Assembly (NCBI GenBank): GCA_026874595.1 | Contig: CM049315.1 | Coordinates: 5,824,664 to 5,888,663, forward strand | Length of the DNA: 64,000 nt | Reading direction: 5' to 3' | Source: Sipunculus nudus | Taxonomy: Eukaryota > Annelida > Sipuncula > Golfingiida > Sipunculidae | Shown: positions 36,271 through 50,500 of the stretch, one piece after another | Numbering within the stretch: position 1 is the first letter of the stretch | How the letters are laid out: each line of letters begins with the position of its first letter | The notes under the pieces: model-generated | What the model was told of the DNA's origin: nothing | The model's database searches: none | What the model saw: the letters and a program-made list of their open reading frames with translations, nothing else | Program-made: the position numbers and the translations under genes

Positions 36271-37115
36271 TAAGCAATCTTTGTTTATTAGTCTTTCAAT
36301 GTTCGACAGAATTTTATAGTTGAATAACACACTTTGAACAGATGGCAGAATTAACATTATGAGTGTACAGTATTTTTAACTTACATGTTTTGTTTTGCTT
36401 AAGATGATATATAATGAATAGTAAATGCACAACTGTCATTCAGGATCATATTTAATTGTTCTATTAAAATTGAGTAAGAACACAAGATGACAAATACCTT
36501 TAATATATATAAAATGTCTACCGAAAAGACTTGTACTACACTTTATTCCAGGTGAGTGTTTGTCAGTTGTTTGTTTGTTTATTATTTATTTAGTTATTAA
36601 TTCTTTATCTTTCCTTTTTCTCCCTTTTTTTGTTTTTGTTTTTTTTTTTATTTGTTTCAACTGACATGAATTATTAATATCTTTATTGTTTTTGGTGTTG
36701 ATGTTATTATTATTATTAATTACAATTTCAGTTTAGTACACATTTGTATATTTAAGTTGAGTAAAGATGAGTTTGAGGAAAAGTAAAGTACACATTTAAA
36801 GCAAAGGTAACAAAATATTTAACTAGGTATTCAATTTATTATTTTTTTAGGTCAGTTATAAAATGCATATTAGAAAATTGCACAGAATGCATGGATTGCA
36901 TTTTCTTGTGAAATTTTATTTTATTTTATTTATTTATTTTTCAAAGTTATTGTAAGTCATGATTATAATAACATATATTAGTACCGTCTAAGCAATACTG
37001 ATACATGTTGTTATATTTATTTTCATATTAACTTTAAATTCACATATATTTTGAACTATTGGCATGTGGCCTTCATTTCCAGAATAAAGCATTTGTTTGT
37101 TTGTGACATAATAAT

Positions 37116-37575
37116 CTAAGGTGATAGGCCAAAGGCCAAATATCTGACGTAAGCATGAATATATATATACTGAGAGCGCCGGGAGGGGATGGGGGAGATT
37201 AGCAGTTTGACGGTCCGAGAATGTCAGTAAACCTATCAGCAGAGGAAAGACTTCACGTGTATCAAATGTCATAGTCTTTGGTTGGCCAGCGTAGCTAACT
37301 GACGGACTTGTGATTTATGTTTACAGAAGGACTTTTAAATAGCTGATAATCTTTAGCTGTGGTGAAGCTCAGTAACAGACCAGAGGACAATACATATGCT
37401 GTACGTTATGTGCTACCGAGCACTGTAGTGAATTGTGGCATGTTCGTGTACAGATACTGGATTTATCCAGAGTGAATTACAGTGACAGCTGCGTGTTTTA
37501 CAAACATAGTCAGAGTGATACGACAGTGAAGGCTGTAAGCCTATCAGTCTGTCACGGTTTGGGCGAGGCGATTGC

Positions 37576-37609
<34 letters not shown>

Positions 37610-37964
37610 ATTAAACCAGTATTTTGTTCGACGGCGAGAAGCGCTTGTGTTTAGTGTATACAGTGTTCACTACAGGGACACAGGAGAATATTCCTAGGCG
37701 GTCATGTGACCAGCGGTGGTGTTTTGGGGACGTTCCGTGTAGTTTGGATATACATGTATCAAGTTGCCAGGATAAACAGGTCATTGTGATTGGGTGTATC
37801 TATAAGACTCCTTGGATATTGTACCATTTGTGTGAAACGTCTCCTCGAGAGATTTGTTAATTATCTTTATTACATTTCTGTTGTTTATGTTACACACACC
37901 TTTCTAATTTTTGAGTGTATGTGTGGGCTTCAGCCATCTCTCATCTCAAGCAAAAAGAATTAAG
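37116..37964. other. Non-coding stretch between LINE relics
   Basis: No gene recognised. A (GA)n run of about 14 units lies at 37580-37608. The 78-codon open frame at 37624-37860 has no domain. Confidence 0.45.
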
Positions 37965-38600
37965 AAAGAATGTTCTGTAATTGCGGCGCAGTTATGGAGA
38001 AGGCATAGTCTCCACATGTTACCAATCGATTTTAAGGCACTTGGAGTTAGGAGTCGTGCGTAAAGCATAAGCAGGCCGGTATTGATGAATCAGGTCACTA
38101 AAGTATCCAGAAGACATACCGTGTAGAGTTATAAATGTAACCAAAATTTGTTTAAACTTTATCTGCTGAGCTACAGGCAGCCATTGTAGGTCAACAAGAC
38201 AAGGGGTGATATGATTCGATTTCCTGACGCGTTTTACAAGAAAAGCAGCACTATTTTGGACATGTTGGAGTTTATCAAGAGAGAGATGTGAAATTCCACA
38301 AAGAAAACTATTGCAGTCAATCCTGGGGGGTAATAAAAGCATTGACCAGCGATTGTGCTGCTTCTTCAGAAATATAATTCCTAGTTTATCAATGTTCATG
38401 AGGTAAAAATAAAAAGTTTTACAGAAAGATGAGATATCTGGCTGAAAACTGTACTCCATGTTAAACTAAACGCTAAGATTTTTATCCAGGAAAGACTGTT
38501 ATATAGTTGAACCAGCAGAGGAAAGGTGACCTAATGTAAAGCTTTCTACCGAGAACAATAAATTCAGTTTTGTTGCTATTCAGTTTTGATTGAATGTCAA
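37965..38600 (-). pseudogene. Second LINE fragment, 3-prime part of a CR1/L2-type reverse transcriptase ORF
   Basis: On the minus strand the pieces read KLNSNKTEFIVLGRK, then after stops SLDKLQHVQNSAAFLVKR, HITPCLVDLQWLPVAQQIKFK and YRPAYALRTTP, then in a shifted frame GDYAFSITAP. This order (KTEF, DKLQ-VQN-AA-LV, HITP-L-LHWLPV-RI-FK, RALR, GDRAFS) is the well-known C-terminal part of CR1/L2-like LINE proteins. It differs from the LINE at 32-37 kb and is in the opposite orientation. Stops and a frameshift show it is dead. Confidence 0.8.
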
Positions 38601-41450
38601 GAACACAATTTTGATCATATACACTGTTGATCATATACAGTGTTCCACACTTTCTCTGTCACTTTTGCTTTAAAGTCCTCCACACTTGCTCTGTCACATA
38701 ATGTTATAAAGTGCTCCACACATTTTCTGTCACATAATGTTATAGAGTGCTCCACACATGCTCTGTCACATTATGTGATACAGTGCTGCACACATGCTCT
38801 GTCACATAACGTTATACAGTGCTTCAAACATGCTCTCTCACATAAAGTGATACAGTGCTCCATACATGCTCTGTCACATAATGTTATACAGAGCTCCACA
38901 CATGCTCTCTCACATAATGTGATACAGTGTTCCATACATGCTCTGTCACATTTTGTTATACAGTGCTCCATACATGCTTTGTCACATAATGTTATACAGT
39001 GCTCCATACATGCTGTGTCACATAATGTTATACAGTGCTCCATACATTCTGTGTCACATAATGTTATACAGTGCTCCATACATGCTCTGTCACATAATGT
39101 TATACAGTGCATCACACATGCTCTGTCACATAATGTTATACAGTGCTCCACACATGCTCTGTCACATTATGTTATACGGTGCTCCACACTTGCTCTCTCA
39201 CATTTGTTAAACAGTGCTCGACAAATGCTCTGTCACATTATGTTATACAGTGATCCACACATGCTCTGTCACATAATGTTATACAGTGCACCACACATGC
39301 TCTGTCACATAATGTTAAACAGTGCTCGACAAATGCTCTGTCACATAATGTTATACAGTGATCCACACATGCTCTGTCATAAAATGTTATACAATGCTCC
39401 ACACATGCTCTGTCACATAATGTGATACAGTGCTCCACACATTTTCTGTCGCATAATATAATACAATGCTCCACACATGCTCTGTCACATAACCTTAAAC
39501 AGTGCACCACACTTTCTCTGTCACATAATGTTATTCAGTGCTCCACACATTTGCTGTCACATAATGTTATAGAGTGCTCCACACATGCTCCGACACATAA
39601 TGTTATACAGTACACCACACATGCTCCATCACATTATGTAATTCAGTGCTCCACACTTGCTCTCTCACGTTTGTTAAACAGTGCTCCACACTTGCTCTGT
39701 CTCATAATGTTATACAGTGCTTCACACAGTGCCCCCTACAATCCTCTGTCACATAATATTATACAGTGCCCCACACATGCTCTGTCACATAATATTATAC
39801 AGTGTTCCACACTTTCTCTGTAATATTTGTTATACAGTACTCCTAAAATGCTCTGCACATAATGTTATACAGTGCTCCACACTTGCTCTGTCACATTTGT
39901 TATACAGTTTTCCACACTTGCTCTCTCACATTTGGTATACAATGCTCGAGACATGCTCTGTCACAAAACGTTATACAGTGCTCCACACATTTTCTGTCAC
40001 AAAATATAATTCAATGCTCCACACATGCTCTGTCACATAACGTTATACAGTGCACCACACTTGCTCTGTCACATAATGTTATACGTTACCCCATACATCC
40101 TCTGTCACATAATATTATACAGTGTTCCACACATGCTCTGTTACATTTGTTATACAGTACTCCTAAAATGCTCTGTCACATAATGTTATACAGTGCTTCA
40201 CACTTGCTTTGTCAAATTTGTTATACAGTTTTCCACACTTGCTCTCTCACATTTGGTATACAGTGCTCCAGACATGCTCTGTCACATAATGTTATACAGT
40301 GCTCCACTCATGCTCTTTCTCATAATGTTATAAAGTGCACCACACATGCTCTGTCACATAATGTTATACAGTGCTTCACACATTTTCTGTCACAAAATAT
40401 AATACAATGCTCCAGACATGCTCTGTCACATAATGTTATACAGTGCTCCACACATTTTCTGTCACAAAATATAAAACAATGCTCAACACATGCTCTGGTA
40501 CTTAATGTTATACAGTGCTCCATACTTGCTCTCTCACATTTGTTAAACAGTGCTCCACACTTGCTCTGTCTCATAATCTTATACAGTGCTTCATGCAGTG
40601 CCCCATACAATCCTCTGTCACATAATGTTATACGTTACCCCATACATCCTCTGTCACATAATGTTATACAGTACTCCTAAAGTGCTCTGTCACATAATGT
40701 TATACAGTGCTCCACACATGCTCTCTCACATTTGGTATACAGTGCTCCAGACATGCTCTGTCAAATAATGTTATACAGTGCTACACATTTTCTGTCACAA
40801 AATATAATACAATGCTCCACTCATGCTTTGGCACATAATGTTATACAGTGCTTCACACATTTTCTGTCACAAAATATAATACAATGCTCCACACATGCTC
40901 TGGCACATAATGTTATACAGTGCTCCAGACATGCTCTCTCTCATAACGTTATAGAGTGCTCCATACCTGCTCTCTCACATTTGTTAAACAGTGGTCCACA
41001 CTTGCTCTGTCTCATAATCTTATACAGTGCTTCACGCAGTGCCCCATACAATCCTCTGTCACATAATATTATACAGTGCTCCGCATATGCTCTGTCACAT
41101 AATGATATACAGTGCTCCACACATTTTCTGTCACAAAATATAATACAATGCTCAACACATGCTCTGTCACATAACGTTATACAGTGCACCACACATACTC
41201 CGTCACATAATGTTTTACAGTGATCCACACTTGCTCTGTCACATAATGTTTTACAGTGCTTCACACATTTTCTGTTACATTTGTTATACAGTGCTCCAGA
41301 CATGCTCTGTCACATAATGCAATACATTGTTTCAACATGCTCTGTCACATAATTTTATACAGTGCACCACATATGCTCTATCACATAATGTTATACAGTG
41401 CTCCACACATGCTCTGTCACATTATGTTATACAGTGCTCCACATATGCTC

Positions 41451-42610
41451 TGTAACATTGGTTATATAGTGCTCCTCAAATGTTCTGTCACATAATGTTA
41501 TACATTTCTTCTCACATGCTCTTTCACATTTGTTTTTCAGTGCTTCACAAATGCTCTGTCACATAATGTTTTACAGTGCTCCACATATGCTCTATCACAT
41601 AATGTTATACATATACATGTATAATATTATACATATCCTCTGTCACATTATGTAATACAGTGCTCCACATTTGCTCTCGCACATTGTTTTACAGTGTTCC
41701 ACACATGCTCTGTCACATAATGTTATACAGTGCTCCACACATGCTCTGTCACATAATGTTATACAGTGTTCCACACATGCTCTGTAACATAATGTTATAC
41801 AGTGCTCCACACATGCTCTGTCACATAATGTTATACAGTGCTCCATACATGCTCTGTCAAGTAATGTTATACAGTGCTCCACACATGCTCTGTCACATAA
41901 TGTTATACAGTGCTCCACACATGCTCTGTCACATAATGTTATACAGTGCTTCACACATGCTCTGTAACATAATGTTATACAGTGCTCGACACATGCTCTG
42001 TCACATAATGTTATACAGTGCTCCATACATGCTCTATCACATAATGTTATACAGTGCTCCACACATGCTCTGTCACATTATGTTATACAGTTCTCCACAT
42101 ATGCTCTGTAACATTGGTTATATAGTGCTCCTCAAATGTTCTGTCACATAATGTTATACATTTCTTCTCACATGCTCTTTCACATTTGTTTTTCAGTGCT
42201 TCACACATGCTCTGTCACATAATGTTTTACAGTGCTCCACATATGCTCTATCACATAATGTTATACATATACATGTATAATATTATACATATCCTCTGTC
42301 ACATTATGTAATACAGTGCTCCACATTTGCTCTTGCACATTGTTTTACAGTGTTCCACACATGCTCTGTCACATAATGTTATACAGTGCTCCACACATGC
42401 TCTGTCACATAATGTTATACAGTGTTCCACACATGCTCTGTAACATAATGTTATACAGTGCTCCACACATGCTCTGTCACATAATGTTATACAGTGCTCC
42501 ATACATGCTCTGTCAAGTAATGTTATACAGTGCTCCACACATGCTCTGTCACATAATGTTATACAGTGCTCCACACATGCTCTGTCACATAATGTTATAC
42601 AGTGCTTCAC
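41451..42610. repeat. Segmental duplication of about 656 bp within the satellite
   Basis: TGTAACATTGGTTATATAGT occurs at 41451 and 42107, and the odd block TATACATGTATAATATTATA (41610 and 42266 areas) and CCTCTGTCACATTATGTAAT (41637 and 42293) follow at the same 656-base offset. The two halves are nearly identical. Confidence 0.85.
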
Positions 42611-43050
42611 ACATTTTCTGTCACATAATGTTATACAGTGCTCCACACATGCTCTGTCAAATAATGTTATACAGTGCTCCACACATGCTCTGTCACATAA
42701 TGTTATACAGTGCTCCATACATGCTCTGTCAAATAATGTTATACAGTGCTCCACACATTTTCTGTCACATAATGTTATACAGTGCTCCACACATGCTCTG
42801 TCAAATAATGTTATACAGTGCTCTACACATGCTCTGTCACATAATGTTATACAGTGCTCCATACATGCTCTGTCAAATAATGTTATACAGTGCTCCACAC
42901 ATTTTCTGTCACATAATGTTATACAGTGCTCCACACATGCTCTGTCAAATAATGTTATACAGTGCTCCACACATGCTCTGTCACATAATGTTATACAGTG
43001 CTCCATACATGCTCTGTCAAATAATGTTATACAGTGCTCTACACATGCTC
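42600..43050. repeat. 144-bp higher-order unit (four 36-bp monomers)
   Basis: The variant monomer ACATTTTCTGTCAC recurs at about 42611, 42755 and 42899, exactly 144 bases apart, with TCAAATAATG and CCATACATGC variants at fixed places between. The four-monomer block was thus amplified as one unit. Confidence 0.8.
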
Positions 43051-43880
43051 TGTCACATAATGTTATACAGTGCTCCACACATGCTCTGTCAAATAATGTT
43101 ATACAGTGCTCCACACATGCTCTGTCACATAATGTTATACAGTGCTCCACACATGCTCTGTCACATAATGTTATACAGTGCTTCACACATGCTCTGTCAC
43201 ATAATGTTATAAAGTGCTCCACACTTGCTCTGTCACATTTGTTATACAGTTTTCCACACTTGATCTCTCACATTTGGTATATAGTGCTCCAGACATGCTC
43301 TGTGTCACATAATGTTATACAGTGCTCCACACATTTTCTGTCACAAAATATAATACAATGCTCCACACGTGCTCTGTCACATAATGTTATACAGTGCTCC
43401 ATACATGCTCTGTCATATAATTTTATAAAGTGCTTCACACATTTTCTGTCACATAATGTTATACATTGCTTCACTCATTTTCTGTCACATTATGTTATAC
43501 AGTTCTCCACACCTGTTATGTCACATAATGTTATACAGTGCTCCACCCCTTCCCTGTCACATAATGTTATACAGTGCACCACACATGCTCCGTCACATAA
43601 GTTATACACTGCTCCACACATGCTCTCTCACATTTGTTATACAGTGCTCCACACTTGCTCTGTCACATAATGTTTTACAATGCTTCACACATTTTCTGTC
43701 ACATTATGTTATAGAGTGCTTCACACATTTTCTGTCACATAATGTTATACAGTGGTCCAGACATGCTCTGTCACATAATGTTATACAGTGCACCACACAT
43801 GCTCTGTCACATAATGTTATACAGTGCTCCACAGATGCCGTGTCACATAATGTTATACAGAGCACCAAATACGTTCCTCC

Positions 43881-44506
43881 CTGTATAGAGTATCACATGG
43901 TTGCGCCCTATCTCAGAGAGTGATACACACAGGCGTCATCACATAAAATTATACAGAAACCCAAACAGGCTCTGCTACATTTGTTTTTAGATAATAAAGA
44001 AGGGATAGGCCAAGAGCTGTCAAATCGGTGAAAGTGTTCAGATAAATAGCTGTCTCATATCAAAGTTATATATTATCTCTATACAATCGCGAAACATTCC
44101 CTCTTTCTCAGGGATCTTTGTTGAGCAGCGTAAGTAACAAACCATTATCAATAAGGAGTGAGAAGGGGCGGATGAAGCTTGGGTTTAACCCCACCCCCAC
44201 CCCCGTTACCATCAGAAATTACATTTTTGTTTGCAGTATTTCTTTTTAATTCTTTTAAGGCTACCCCAACCCTTTCGGGAGTTGTGGACCTCTTTAGGAC
44301 AATACGTTCCTCGTGTCAAGGTAAAGCACAAACATCCTTTTTCAGTAAATTCGGCCAACCTGGAGGTGAACGAGATTTCGGAGATGGTAAACCTCATGCA
44401 AACCTTCGTCACATATAAACCACTGTGCGTGACTACGAGGTTATGCGTGTTACGAGAGGCACCTGTTAATGAGTCAGGAGTTCAAATAAGCTTCAGAACA
44501 TCAAAA
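43881..44506. other. Upstream region of TLCD copy 2
   Basis: Lies between the satellite and the start codon and should contain the promoter. I see no clear TATA box. An open frame continues upstream of 44507 in frame with exon 1 as far as an ATG at 44231, but that extension lacks any match to the other copies. Confidence 0.4.
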
Positions 44507-47500
44507 ATGAATGTGGTCGATGTGTTGTCGATCGCAGTATTTGCCGTGTTATTTGAACTCATAGGTAAGGCATTTCAACACTATAACGGAGAGACGAAGC
44601 ATGCCTTCCAGCTCAAGAACACACAGGTGTCGCTGGTGCATTCCGTCATCAATGGTCTGTGGCCCCTAATCTACCTGTGAGTATATAAAGCATTGTGGGA
44701 CAGATTGGTTACTATAGTGCATCTGTTGGTATAAATGAAGCCCATGTAAAGATGTCAATGTATAAGTGCCTGAATGCCGGACATGTGCCCGTTATGGTAT
44801 GCATTTAAATGTAATTCTTTTACTTTGAAACTTAATTGATATAACAAATATGGGTTGTGCATATATCCAGGAGCAGGGCACATTCCATTTAAACTATTTA
44901 TGATTCAATATAAAGAAACAAAATTTTATTGTTAAATCGCACCAAACAGAGCGCATACCTCCGCCAAGGACCTTCCCCTTTTACATAGAGCTGCATCGTG
45001 ATTAATGGGATAACAGGACGCAGACAACTTGCAGGCGACACAGGAAATGGCCCGTGTCCATGGAGACGGTGTTTCAGTTTGGGTTGCGAGCTCACATATA
45101 TACTATTGTGTTTATTCACCATTCTAAGCATAATATTGAGATTATGGGCCGTTTACCACAAAAAGAATGCAACCAGATGCAAGACCACTGCGATACATTC
45201 CCCTATATTACTAGTATCACGACTCGAGCAGGCTTACCAGCCCAATTATCCGATTGCCTACTGAGTCGGGTTGTCACGGCCACTGATAGCCCAAAGTCGA
45301 CAAAAGTAATTCAGCTGCTAACAGGGCAAAATTAATCCGATACTTGGCCGTAAGTTTAACGTGAACATTTTCTAATCCATCTAACAGAAAAAAAAATCCG
45401 GATGAAAAATAAGCTGCTTGGCGGAGGTGACCATATTAATTCACTGTACCTGTGATTATACTATGTTGTGTAGGAGCATATGTAGCTAATTCATCTTGAG
45501 TAAATTTTGTTTGTAAAAATGTGACACCTTATATATTTTTCTCTTCACCTTCCTATGAAGCATATAAAACATGGTGCCAATTTTTTTTTTATTCAGTTTT
45601 AACATTTCTTTAAGCTTGTTTTAAAATGGTTTTAAAAATTGAAAAAAAATGCGACCGCAACATAAAACAAAGTAAACAGGGACAAGAGCTAGAGAAAGGT
45701 TATTTTTGGAATGTCTTTACATACTAAAGACTTACATTGTTTTCTGTGAACATTTTGGGTTTGTCTAAAATTATATTTTGAGTTTATATTAAAGAGACCT
45801 ATTCACCTACCTGGTATGTTTTATATACACATGTATTATAAACACTGTATACAAATGTATTGTTTTCCTCCTTAAAGTATTATGATATCTGCCAATATAT
45901 TATTCTGATCTTAGAATCATAATTATACTCCTGTACATAAGTGGGAAAAGCTTTCACCTGGCGAAATCAGTGATGCAAAATACAAACATAGCGGACACGC
46001 CAACTGGTGGCCATATCGGGGAAAATTCACAAATTAAGATTTTCTTTTTAAATCATCCAGCCGGTATTTCTTCTGTGTTTATTCTTTCCTGTCACTTCAC
46101 CTTGTTTGGAAGTTCTGCATCGGACATCCGGTCATGCAGTCTTCACAAAGTATACATAAAAAAAAATGGTATGTAACAATGAACCATGAATATAGGAAAA
46201 ACTGAATTGATCATTTAATTATTTTTTTTTCATGATTATATAGTCTGTAAAAAGTTGGGTGTACGTTGATGCGGATACAGGTGTTGGTGGAGGTATGCGC
46301 TCTGTAAGTGCTCTCTAAATTTGTTATCATAATTTGTAATGTATCTAGTTCAAGTTATTGTGAGTTAATGTACTATACTGGCCATTTTGAGATGTGATAG
46401 TGCAAGATTTTCCTCTGAAGTACATATTTATACTCTCATTAGCCCTCCATTTTTGTTCTAAACTATAAATTGACCCAAAAAAATTACCAAACCCCTTTAG
46501 AAAAATTGGCACCATATTTTTTTACAAAGGTTAATGTGTAAGGATAAAAAAAACGTAAGGATCACAAAAATACAGGGTGTCAACTTTTTACAAAGAAAAA
46601 ATACTCGGTCACATATGCTCAGGACTACACTATAATGTGTGTACATGCATGTACTCTGACTCACGAACTTTATCTTTTCATATATTCAAGGTACACCCCA
46701 GCAGATAAATATTTCACGGACGAACCATCGGCAATATGGATGTCCCGTATTGTATTAGGTGAGCCACAATTAAGATGACTTCTTTTTAGCAGCCAAACTC
46801 GATACAACATGATATGCTATAACTTTTTATTCTCGAAGCATCTCTTTCGCACAGGACGCGGAATTTCATTAATAGGCAGTAACCACAGCAGATAAAAAGT
46901 AAGATAAAAAGCAGTTGTGCGAAGGTTGAAATGTCACTAGCTGAAAAATGCTCGTTGAAAAAAACATAAGTTATAAACATATAAACATATAGACAAAATA
47001 TGTGCCCTGTGGGATATGTGTTTTCTTGCCTGTTTTATAAAAGGTTCAGGGGATTATCTGTAGTTAATATACGTCAGATATCGTATTCCACTTTAATTTT
47101 TTTATTGATTATATAACGGTTAGGTCGCTGGACTTGTGACCATGAGGCTGTTTGTTCACGTCCCGTTCGGATGGTCCCCATCCCTGAGACCCTTTTGGCC
47201 AAGTTCTTTGCCACAAGGGGCGCCCTCCTTTTAATGCACCCTGGGGTATCTCAGGTGCATATATCCACGGCGTACATTTGAGCGGCAATGCTTCCTTGAA
47301 AATAAAAGAGTTATTGTTTAAGCTCAACGGACACCATTAATATCACAATTGTCGTCCTGCAAACACTCCGCTATCGTTTAACGGCGTTTTTGTGTTAAAA
47401 TAAAGAAATCTGAAAACAAGACCGAACTAACGATATTTTCTACTGTTATTTCTGTCCTCACTGACAGGGTTTACTGTGTTCGATACCTGCGACTTCCTGC

Positions 47501-50500
47501 GAGAATCCAATTGGTCATTTAAAACGATGGGGATTGCAAAGATAGGTATAATGATTCATCATCTCATGGTAAGTATGAAGCGCGTACCTTTGTGCTTGCG
47601 TGCGTGTGTGTGTGTGTGTATGCGTGTGCGCGTACAAATATCACCACTGCGGTTTCCCATGTAGATGTAGCGCCGTTTCGGCCCTCTAACCTTACCATTG
47701 TCCGAGTGTCTTTAAATCTTGCATTCAGGACCGCAGTGAATGCTCGATAAGGATGCAGATATAGTTCTTCACTTTGTCAAATATTTCAACTATATGTTAT
47801 CACTGTAAATGAAGCTGTCTTTCATACATACCTGACAAAATTCTAAAAGTTCCAGCGTATGGGCATGAGAGACTGACTTTTACTCTATTTTAAAATGGCG
47901 CGAAAATGGCGGCTCATGTATCTGATTTGAGAACAATGAGCCCAGTCTGAACTCCCCCAGGCTGAAGATGGCAGCACGTCCCGAGGCAAACTGTGGAAAA
48001 GGCACACCTCTGACAGCATCCTATGTCACAACTGATGCTCACACCTACAAGAATACTTGATATAAACCAGACCAATCGGTAACTTGTTTTACACATTCTA
48101 ATCATCTACAATGTGTGATAATATTTTTTTAACTCAGCATAATGATAAATCCCTTTGCATGTTTGTTGAATTTCTGACCGCATTAATACAAGCATGGCTC
48201 GCACGGGTAACTGGACGACAGCAGCTAGTCTGTTACACAGACACACGGTGCCGCTCTGCGATACCCAGTTTCCTAGTGACCCTGTGGAAAAGGCTAGATG
48301 GCCAAATTGTACGGTAAACAGGAAATGACTGTTAACATAGAGACGGATTTTCAGTTGAAGTTAACATGTATTATTTTGTGTAAATACAGCACTCGTAGCC
48401 TAATGTTAAGGTTATCGGGGTTTACCAAGATAGCCATACAACAGGTTGGATGACCGTTGCAGTACATTCCCCCGTAATGCTTGTATCGCGAATCATGTTT
48501 AATCAAGCTTACTTGTCCAATATACATGTATACCAACTGAGTCGGGTATTCATAGCTAGTGCAGATGGAGGAGAAAAACGATTACCACACCTGTTTATAC
48601 AGGCAACGTAATTCGACTCGGACACTCTATAGGACGGAAGAAACCTCCACTTAATTTGCTTAAATAATAATTTTTTTTCAGACGTTTACCGCGACGACCA
48701 TGGGCTTGATTCTTGGTATAACGGTGACTGCTCGGAAAACCCTTCTTGTTGAAGTGAACTCGATTTTTATCCACACGAGAAAAATTTCCAGGATACATGG
48801 TGCTACAACAGATTCTGTATTGTACATTGTCAATGACTTACTTTTGTTCTGTAAGTACCTCTGTACCTTCTTTGTTCACTGTTTGCTTATTGTTGCTAGC
48901 TGAAATCAAAGATATTTCATCTGTTTATGTGTTTGTCAGGACTCTACTTGTCATAATTTTGCAGCGATCGCTTTCAAACTTACACTTATTGATTGACAAT
49001 CATAAGTTCTGGAAGCCTATAGTTTTTGGTCAAGGTCAGGGTTATCGAAAAACATACAAACATTATTTTCAACATAATTTTGTCAATACTGGTCCTATCC
49101 TTACTATCCTTAAGCTAATTTTCTTCCTCTCCTTCTGCAAAACTTTATCTGGTCTCAACTTTGTGTCACTTTGTCCGTATGTCAGTCTGTTTGTCATTTG
49201 TCCTCAATTGTGCCTGCATGCTGGTTCTTGCCTCTGACATATAGCGTTCTATATGCCACAGTTTAGCAGGAATCACTTTGTAACTTGAACATGTCGTCTA
49301 TGGGAAAAAAAATTCTAGAAACTGTATGTGTATTTTAAATAGGTCATAGTTCAAGGTCAAGGTAATCAAAACACGTTAAAAACTTTTTGTGATCCTTATT
49401 TTGTCGATATTGGTCCTATCTTAACAAACTATGACTCATTTTCTTTTTATTTATCTTCTTTATGAATGACTCTATAGTTACATCTCTTCCACTCTGTGTC
49501 ACTCTGTCAGCATGTCCGTCTGTTTGTCAGCTGTCCTCAAATTCGCCTGCTAGCTGGTTCTTGACTCTGATACACAGCATTCTTTAAGTTACAGATTTGC
49601 AGGAATCACTTTTTAACTTTTCTTGTATCGGAACGATTTCTGGGAGCTATATGTGTATGAATCTTAAAAAGGTCAACGTCCAAAGTCATGGTCATCAAAA
49701 CACGCCGAAATCTTATTTTCCTCATATATTTGTCAATATTGTCCCTATTTTCATGAACTATGGCTCATTTTTTCATCTTTGTCTTCTCCATGACATGGTC
49801 TAGTCAACTGTCCTTCACTTTGTAAGTATGTCCGTCTGATTGTCAGTTGTACTCAGTTTTGCCTTCTTTCTTGTTCTTGCGTCTTACTTATAGCATTCTG
49901 CAGGGCACAGTTTTGCAGGAATCACTTTGTAAATTACACATATCGTTTACCGGAACGATTTCTGGAAGCCGTATGTGTATTAATTATAAAGGTCAATGTT
50001 CAAGGTCAAGTTCATCAAAACATTAACAAATTTTATTTTCTTCATAACTTTGTCAGTTTTGGTCCAAACTATGACTCATTTTCTTATTCTTCTTTTTTTA
50101 TGAAATAATCTATTTTCTAGCCGTTTGACTGTTTCCACCACATTTCCGGCAAGCGCGCGACCTCTGGTTGTCTTGTTTACTTGTATATATGTTTTGTTTG
50201 TTGATTTTGTATATATTATGGAATGAAATACAGTGAAATGTTGTTGAAATATTAATTGAAATTAAGTGAAATGATCGTTACTTCCGTATTACTGTTCTAA
50301 AAGTCTGTTAAAAAATAATATACATGTATGTCTTTTCTCCATCTTACAGACACGTTCTTCCGGTTCCGCCTGGTGGTTGCCATGGAGCTGTTTGATGCCC
50401 TCCTGTTCACTGATCACGGCATGCCCTTCATTTGCTTGGCGCTTCTCGTGATAGGCCTATGTTTCATTGTTATCTTCAGTATTTACGCCACCGCTGTTAT

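Larger units (their letters stand above)
32200..37115 (+). mobile_element. Non-LTR retrotransposon (LINE), degraded, nearly full length
   Basis: ORF1, endonuclease, reverse transcriptase and C-terminal finger relics follow each other in the standard order on one strand. After the last coding block comes AT-rich 3-prime sequence. An AATAAA followed by a TTTGTTTGTTTG tail at about 37080-37110 is a plausible 3-prime end. The 5-prime end may reach back to the 2A-bearing pieces at 30193 and 31125, which would make the element about 6 kb without the insertion. Limits are inferred. Confidence 0.65.
38640..43880. repeat. 36-bp satellite array of about 145 copies with higher-order structure
   Basis: The unit is 36 bp: ACATAATGTTATACAGTGCT followed by CCACACATGCTCTGTC. 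Since 36 is divisible by three and the unit lacks stops, both strands carry long open frames of 12-residue repeats (up to about 300 codons: VEHCITLCDRAC on minus, HNVIQCSTHALS or MLYSAPHMLCHI on plus). Left parts are more diverged, the part from 41640 to 43200 is the most uniform. The array begins next to the LINE fragment and ends about 630 bases before exon 1 of TLCD copy 2. Confidence 0.95.

Noticed and set aside
38640-43670. Long open frames of 60-307 codons on both strands
   Set aside because: They arise from a stop-free 36-bp satellite unit; the same DNA is open in several frames and both strands, and there is no domain, start context or splice logic.
38640-43880. CRISPR-like array of 36-bp direct repeats
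   Set aside because: Repeats are directly adjacent without unique spacers, no cas genes are present and the genome is animal.
44231-44506. An N-terminal extension of TLCD copy 2 of about 92 residues
   Set aside because: The frame is open, but the extension has no counterpart in the other copies and the ATG at 44507 gives the expected length.
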